A stretch of 64,000 nucleotides of DNA. Source: Thalassobius sp047123305. GTDB lineage: Bacteria; Pseudomonadota; Alphaproteobacteria; Rhodobacterales; Rhodobacteraceae. Position 1 is the first letter of the stretch; each line of letters starts with the position of its first letter. A program made the translations under genes and the position numbers. The notes under the pieces were generated by a model. That model had not been told where the DNA came from and did no database searches. It saw nothing but the letters and a program-made list of their open reading frames with translations. Positions 60,021 to 64,000 of this stretch are shown here, piece after piece. Where the stretch lies: the NCBI RefSeq assembly GCF_047123305.1, contig NZ_CP138918.1, positions 682,001-746,000 of the forward strand. The letters run 5' to 3'.

Positions 60021-60949
60021 CAGACGTGAGATTTGACGGCCGTGTGGCCCTTGTGACCGGTGCAGGTGTTGGCCTCGGCCGCAGCCATGCGCTGGGACTG
60101 GCCGCCCGAGGTGCCAAGGTGGTGGTGAACGATCTGGGCGGCGCGGTCGATGGTAAGGGTTCTGGTTCGGACGCCGCCAAAGCCGTGGTAGAAGAAATCC
60201 GCGCGATGGGCGGTGAGGCGCTGGCCAATGGCGCGGACGTTTCGGACCACGCACAGGTCAAGTCAATGGTCGCCGAGGCGATCGATACCTTCGGGCGGGT
60301 CGACATTCTGGTCAACAACGCAGGCATCCTGCGGGACAAGACTTTTGCCAAGATGGAGATGGCGGATTTTCAGGCGGTGATGGATGTGCATCTGCTTGGC
60401 AGCGCCAATTGCACCCATGCGCTGTGGCCGCAGATGGTGGCGCAGGGCTATGGCCGGATTGTCTTCACCACCTCGGCGTCCGGCATGTACGGCAATTTTG
60501 GTCAGTCAAACTACGGCGCGGCCAAGGCTGGCATGCTGGGGCTGATGAATGTGCTGGCCATCGAAGGCGCGAAATTCGACATCCGCGCCAATATGCTGGC
60601 CCCTTCTGCGGCCACCCGCATGACCGAAAGCCTGCTGTCCGAGGATGTGCTGGCGCTGCTACAGCCGGAAACCATCACCCCCGGTGTGCTGGCGCTGGTC
60701 AGCGAGGATGCGCCGACCAAAATGGTGCTGGGCGCAGGCGCGGGCTGTTTTGCCGAAATCCAGATCCGCGAAACTCAAGGTGTGGCCTTGACCGACGACG
60801 CCCTCACCCCCGAAGCTGTGCTGGGCGCGATGGATCAGATCCGGGATCCCGCAGGCGCGGAACCAATGGACCATGCCTTTGCCCAGACCCGCAAATATGC
60901 GCGGATGGCGGCTGCAGCGCGCGGCCTGCCGCTGCCTTGGGACGAGTAG
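60017..60949 (+). CDS. SDR family 3-hydroxyacyl-CoA dehydrogenase-like protein
   Basis: The protein has 310 residues from the ATG at 60017. It resembles the N-terminal dehydrogenase domain of peroxisomal multifunctional enzyme 2: VALVTGAGVGLGRSHALGLAARGAKVVVND, DILVNNAGILRDKTFAKM, TSASGMYGNFGQSNYGAAKAGMLGL with the Y-x-x-x-K pair. With the MaoC hydratase it would give the (R)-3-hydroxyacyl-CoA branch of beta-oxidation. Confidence 0.92.
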   Translation: MTDVRFDGRVALVTGAGVGLGRSHALGLAARGAKVVVNDLGGAVDGKGSGSDAAKAVVEEIRAMGGEALANGADVSDHAQVKSMVAEAIDTFGRVDILVNNAGILRDKTFAKMEMADFQAVMDVHLLGSANCTHALWPQMVAQGYGRIVFTTSASGMYGNFGQSNYGAAKAGMLGLMNVLAIEGAKFDIRANMLAPSAATRMTESLLSEDVLALLQPETITPGVLALVSEDAPTKMVLGAGAGCFAEIQIRETQGVALTDDALTPEAVLGAMDQIRDPAGAEPMDHAFAQTRKYARMAAAARGLPLPWDE

Positions 60950-60958
60950 GAGAGTGGA

Positions 60959-61981
60959 ATGAGCAACACTTCGGAATTGGATCTGGACGCGGTTGCCGCC
61001 TATCTGAAGGGACGGATCACTGGCTTTGAAGCCCCTCTCAGGGCCGAAAAATTTGCAGTGGGCCAATCCAACCCAACCTACCGGCTGACCGGTCCCAACG
61101 GATCCTGGGTGTTGCGCCGCAAGCCGCCGGGGGTCCTGCTGAAATCGGCCCATGCGGTGGAACGGGAATTTCGGGTGCAACAGGCCCTGGCGGGCAGCGA
61201 TGTGCCGGTGCCTGCGATGCATCACCTCTGCGAAGACGATACGGTTATTGGGTCGCCCTTCTATGTGATGGCGGAAATCAAGGGCCGCCATTTCAACGAT
61301 CCCCGCTTACCTGAGGTCGCCCTTGGTGATCGCATGGCGATCTTTGAGGAAATGAACCGGGTGCTGGCCGCCATCCATTCGGTGGATCTGTCCGCTGTTG
61401 GTCTTGCGGATTACGGCCCCGACGGCAATTACTACCGCCGCCAGATTGACCGCTGGACGAAACAATATCGCGCCTCAGAAACCGATCAGATCGCCCCGAT
61501 GGAAGAGCTGATCACCTGGCTGGACCAAAACATTCCAGCCGAAGACGGCCAGCGCACTCTGGTGCACGGTGACTACCGGATCGACAACATGCTGTTTGCC
61601 CCGGACAGCGCCCAATGTCTTGCGGTGCTGGACTGGGAGCTTAGCACCACCGGCCACCCCTACGCTGATCTGGCTGCGGTTATCATGCAGTGGCAGATGC
61701 CCCCCGGCGGTGAAGGCCGTGGTCTAGCGGGAGTCAATCGTGGCACTGAGGGGCTGATGAGCGATCAGCAGTTTATCGAGGCCTATTGCACCCGCCGCAA
61801 CCTGCCCGGCATTGACCGTTTCGGGTTCTACCTTGCCTTTGCCTTCTTCCGCATGGCGGCGATCCTGCAAGGGGTCTACAAACGGGCGCTGGATGGCAAT
61901 GCCTCGGACCCCGCCCGCGCCAAAGCCTTTGGCGCCTATGTGCCGATGTTTGCCATACATGGCCTTGCGGCCGCTGACTGA
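60959..61981 (+). CDS. phosphotransferase family protein (ACAD10/11 N-terminal-like, APH fold)
   Basis: The protein has 340 residues. The kinase-like fold shows YRLTGPNGSWVLRRKPPG, LVHGDYRIDNMLF (catalytic Asp in HGD) and VLDWELSTTGHPYADLA. In ACAD10/11 this domain phosphorylates 4-hydroxyacyl-CoAs so that the fused dehydrogenase can remove the phosphate. Here kinase and dehydrogenases are separate genes in one operon, which suggests a pathway for 4- or 5-hydroxy acids or lactones (inference). Confidence 0.9.
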   Translation: MSNTSELDLDAVAAYLKGRITGFEAPLRAEKFAVGQSNPTYRLTGPNGSWVLRRKPPGVLLKSAHAVEREFRVQQALAGSDVPVPAMHHLCEDDTVIGSPFYVMAEIKGRHFNDPRLPEVALGDRMAIFEEMNRVLAAIHSVDLSAVGLADYGPDGNYYRRQIDRWTKQYRASETDQIAPMEELITWLDQNIPAEDGQRTLVHGDYRIDNMLFAPDSAQCLAVLDWELSTTGHPYADLAAVIMQWQMPPGGEGRGLAGVNRGTEGLMSDQQFIEAYCTRRNLPGIDRFGFYLAFAFFRMAAILQGVYKRALDGNASDPARAKAFGAYVPMFAIHGLAAAD

Positions 61982-61991
61982 AGGATCCCCG

Positions 61992-62420
61992 ATGATCGAC
62001 CCCGCCCTGCGCGAAGACCCCTATGCGCTGCAAAAACACCTCGGCTTTGAAATCACCGACTGGCAAGAGGGCTCTGCCCGCGTCGAAATGCCAATCCGCG
62101 AGGTGCACGGCAACCGTTACGGGATCCCGCACGGCGGCGTGCATGCCACGCTGATCGACACGGCAATGGGTTTTGCTGGCTGCTACACCGGCGACCCCGA
62201 CAGGCCGCAGATGGCAATGACCCTGTCGCTGACGGTGAACTACCTGGGCCAGGTCAAGGGCGACCGCCTGATCGTAGAGGCCCGAAAAACAGGCGGCGGA
62301 CGCAAAACATTCTTCGCCGAAGCGCTGATCACAGATGAGCTGGGCAACCCGGTGGCCAGCGGCATCGGCACCTTCCGCTACCGCACCGGAACCACCGCCC
62401 CCAAGGAGACCACACCATGA
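61992..62420 (+). CDS. PaaI-type hotdog thioesterase
   Basis: The protein has 142 residues. The core is HGNRYGIPHGGVHATLIDTAMGFAGC, followed by LSLTVNYLGQVKGDRLIVEARKTGGGRKTFFAEA. Substrate unknown, but operon context points to acyl-CoA intermediates of this cluster. It overlaps the next gene by ATGA. Confidence 0.9.
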   Translation: MIDPALREDPYALQKHLGFEITDWQEGSARVEMPIREVHGNRYGIPHGGVHATLIDTAMGFAGCYTGDPDRPQMAMTLSLTVNYLGQVKGDRLIVEARKTGGGRKTFFAEALITDELGNPVASGIGTFRYRTGTTAPKETTP

Positions 62421-63451
62421 CTGAAATGCAGCATATCGTTCTGGCCCGCCGCCCCGATGGGGCACCTGTGGCCGAAGATTTTCGTCTGGAAACGGCCCCC
62501 CTGCCGGTCCCCGGCGAAGGTGAGGTGCTGGTGAAGCTCAGCCACTTCTCACTTGATCCTTACATGCGGGGCCGGATGGATGACGCCAAATCCTACGCCG
62601 CCCCGGTGCCTTTGAACGGCACAATGGAGGCCGGCGGTGTGGGCGAGGTCATTGCCTCCAACCACGCGGGTTTTGCCCCCGGCGACATCGCCTTTGGCAT
62701 GTTCGGCTGGGCCAGCCACGGCTGTCTGCCGGGAAAAGAGCTGCGCAGGCTTGATCCCGCCCACGGCCCCGTGACCGCCGCGCTGGGTGTGCTGGGGATG
62801 CCGGGCCTGACCGGCTGGGCTGGCCTGACGGAATATGGCCGCCCCCAAAAAGGCGAAACGCTGGTGGTTGCCGCCGCTACAGGGCCGGTGGGCTCAATGG
62901 TGGGGCAATTGGCCAAAGCGGCGGGGCTGCGGGTCATCGGCATTGCAGGCAGCGCTGACAAATGCCGCATGGCGGTGGAGACCTTTGGCTTTGACGCCTG
63001 TCTCGATCACCGCGCCTATGCAGATGCCAAAACCCTGCGCGCGGCTCTGGCCGAGGCCTGCCCGGAAGGCATCGATGTCTACTTTGAAAACGTCGCGGGC
63101 AAAGTGCTGGAGGCGGTCATTCCGCTGATGAACACTGGCGGGCGCATTCCGCTGTGCGGCATGATCGCCTGGTACAACGCGGGCGCATTGGGGGCCAACC
63201 AGCAAGGCGTCATGGACCAGCTGCCCAAACTCTGGCGCAGCATTCTGGTAAAACGTCTGCATGTGCATGGCTTCATCATCACCGACCACTTCCACCGCTA
63301 CAGCGATTTCCTGAAAGAGGTTGGCCCCATGGTGGCCCGCGGTGACATCCGCTTTGTCGAGGATATTGCCGAAGGCCTGGAAAACGCCCCCGCTGCCTTT
63401 ATGGCAATGTTGAACGGCGGCAACACCGGCAAACAGATCGTGGCGCTCTGA
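62417..63451 (+). CDS. NADP-dependent oxidoreductase, MDR family (leukotriene B4 dehydrogenase / CurA-like)
   Basis: The protein has 344 residues. It has LSHFSLDPYMRGRMDDAKSYAAPVPLN, GMPGLTGWAGLTEYGRPQKGETLVVAAATGPVGSMVGQLAKAAG and NVAGKVLEAVIPLMNTGGRIPLCGMIAWYN, features of the double-bond reductase branch without zinc. It would reduce an alpha,beta-unsaturated ketone or enoyl compound with NADPH. Last gene of the operon that starts at 57207. Confidence 0.92.
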   Translation: MTEMQHIVLARRPDGAPVAEDFRLETAPLPVPGEGEVLVKLSHFSLDPYMRGRMDDAKSYAAPVPLNGTMEAGGVGEVIASNHAGFAPGDIAFGMFGWASHGCLPGKELRRLDPAHGPVTAALGVLGMPGLTGWAGLTEYGRPQKGETLVVAAATGPVGSMVGQLAKAAGLRVIGIAGSADKCRMAVETFGFDACLDHRAYADAKTLRAALAEACPEGIDVYFENVAGKVLEAVIPLMNTGGRIPLCGMIAWYNAGALGANQQGVMDQLPKLWRSILVKRLHVHGFIITDHFHRYSDFLKEVGPMVARGDIRFVEDIAEGLENAPAAFMAMLNGGNTGKQIVAL

Positions 63452-63468
63452 TCTTTGGCGCACAGGGG

Positions 63469-63532
63469 AAGGGGCACTGCCCCTTCTTGCCCTCTGGGCA
63501 ATTCATCCCCGGGATATTTTTGCCAATGAGAA
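63469..63532 (-). repeat. dispersed intergenic element, copy 7, inverted
   Basis: Read on the minus strand it begins TTCTCATTGGCAAAAATATC, continues CCGGGGATGAA, then hairpin TTGCCC / GGGCAA and hairpin AAGGGGC / GCCCCTT (63469-63485). This is the same order as in copies at 18520 and 53921. The last hairpin also sits after the MDR gene as a terminator. Confidence 0.68.
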
Positions 63533-63546
63533 GGCGGCGAGAAAAC

Positions 63547-63584
63547 GGCTTTCTTCTTGGTCCAAATATCCTCGCCGAAGGCGA
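63547..63584 (+). repeat. dispersed intergenic element, copy 8
   Basis: GGCTTTCTTCTTGGTCCAAA is followed by TATCCTCGCCGAAGGCGAA, with the short hairpin CGCC-GAA-GGCG. It faces copy 7 head to head with a 14-base spacer, forming a long imperfect inverted repeat between two convergent genes. Confidence 0.7.
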
Positions 63585-63586
63585 AT

Positions 63587-64000
63587 TTATGCGGCGTAGC
63601 CTGCGATCAAACGGCTGAGGTGTTCATCCGTATCGCCCAGCTGCGCATCCAGCATGGTGAGGCGTTTGGCGTAATGTGACAGCGGGTATTCCCAGGTCAT
63701 GGCGATACCGCCATGCATCTGGATCGTTTCCTCTGCCACTTGGCGTGCAACACGACCAATCAGGTGTTTGGCCATCGAGGTGTAGCGCGCACTGTCAGGC
63801 CCACCCAGTTCCGCGGCTGCTTTGATGGTGATGGACCGGGCCTGTTCAATCTCCATCAGCAGGTCCACGGTGCGATGTTGCAAGACCTGAAACGTCCCGA
63901 TTGGCACGCCGAATTGTTTGCGCTGTTTCAGATAATCCAAGGTGGTGTCATAGGCCCATTGCATCGCGCCCACGGCCTCGGCGCAAAGCGCCAGAGTGGC
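63587..64000 (-). CDS. acyl-CoA dehydrogenase, C-terminal part (runs off the window)
   Basis: The frame is open to the right edge and covers 137 C-terminal residues: ALCAEAVGAMQWAYDTTLDYLKQRKQFGVPIGTFQVLQHRTVDLLMEIEQ, then QMHGGIAMTWEYPLSHYAKRL. It resembles the shorter partner type seen at 58414-59532, but on the opposite strand. The 5' part is outside the window. Confidence 0.9.
   Translation of the reverse strand, partial: ATLALCAEAVGAMQWAYDTTLDYLKQRKQFGVPIGTFQVLQHRTVDLLMEIEQARSITIKAAAELGGPDSARYTSMAKHLIGRVARQVAEETIQMHGGIAMTWEYPLSHYAKRLTMLDAQLGDTDEHLSRLIAGYAA

Noticed and set aside
1..64000. tRNA, rRNA or CRISPR genes
   Set aside because: No cloverleaf with a T-loop GGTTCRA, no conserved rRNA segments and no regularly spaced direct repeats were seen.

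Overview
The window looks like the chromosome of a marine alphaproteobacterium of the Rhodobacterales (Roseobacter group). The reasons are its GC-rich coding, a PaaZ-PaaI-PaaK-PaaR block, a DUF2794 gene, an MbfA iron exporter behind an Irr-type box, glutathione-dependent formaldehyde oxidation genes (fghA, adhC), a DmdB-like acyl-CoA synthetase, and a dispersed intergenic element with 'CCAAATATCC' and 'GCCGGAGGC' cores. The genus assignment is inference. No rRNA, tRNA, CRISPR array, prophage or intact insertion sequence was seen.

Bases 1-12972 are an accessory-looking cell-envelope polysaccharide cluster. It holds an acyltransferase interrupted by a stop codon, a STAS-nucleotidyltransferase fusion broken by three frameshifts, a secreted protein of unknown family, a cellulose-synthase-like glycosyltransferase, two DUF3131 proteins, two proteins of unknown family translationally coupled to the second DUF3131 gene, a degenerate ABC membrane protein with an extra C-terminal domain, and an HlyD-like adaptor. 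The 5' part is decaying while the rest reads as intact. This is the best candidate for an undescribed system.

Bases 13100-22700 are ordinary chromosome: fghA with a UPF0178 gene, a HAD phosphatase and an ornithine cyclodeaminase homologue in one operon; an MFS transporter; zapE; mbfA divergent from a TetR gene; a short ClpP paralogue; then cytochrome c' and adhC. FghA and AdhC are the two halves of glutathione-dependent formaldehyde detoxification.

Bases 22761-28853 hold phenylacetate genes (paaR, paaK, paaI divergent from paaZ), a DUF2794 gene and a 3-hydroxyacyl-CoA dehydrogenase. Bases 28854-36205 hold carbonic anhydrase, a small unknown gene, an M17 aminopeptidase, an NlpC/P60 hydrolase, an agmatinase-type ureohydrolase, a DUF4139 protein and asd.

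Bases 36415-41304 are a complete branched-chain amino acid/amide ABC importer with a hairpin separating the binding-protein gene from the other four. Bases 41586-50515 are an apparent eight-gene operon (M20 deacylase, peptide ABC importer, aldehyde dehydrogenase, thioesterase, SDR) divergent from a PAS-LuxR regulator. Bases 51175-54979 hold a VOC gene with an amber stop, a GFA-family gene, rpe, a class 1 fructose-bisphosphatase gene and a quinone oxidoreductase.

Bases 55185-64000 are an acyl-CoA catabolic region: a DmdB-like synthetase, then, after a strongly structured non-coding segment, two adjacent acyl-CoA dehydrogenases, a MaoC hydratase, an SDR, an ACAD10-type phosphotransferase, a thioesterase and an MDR reductase, with a third acyl-CoA dehydrogenase entering from the right edge on the other strand.
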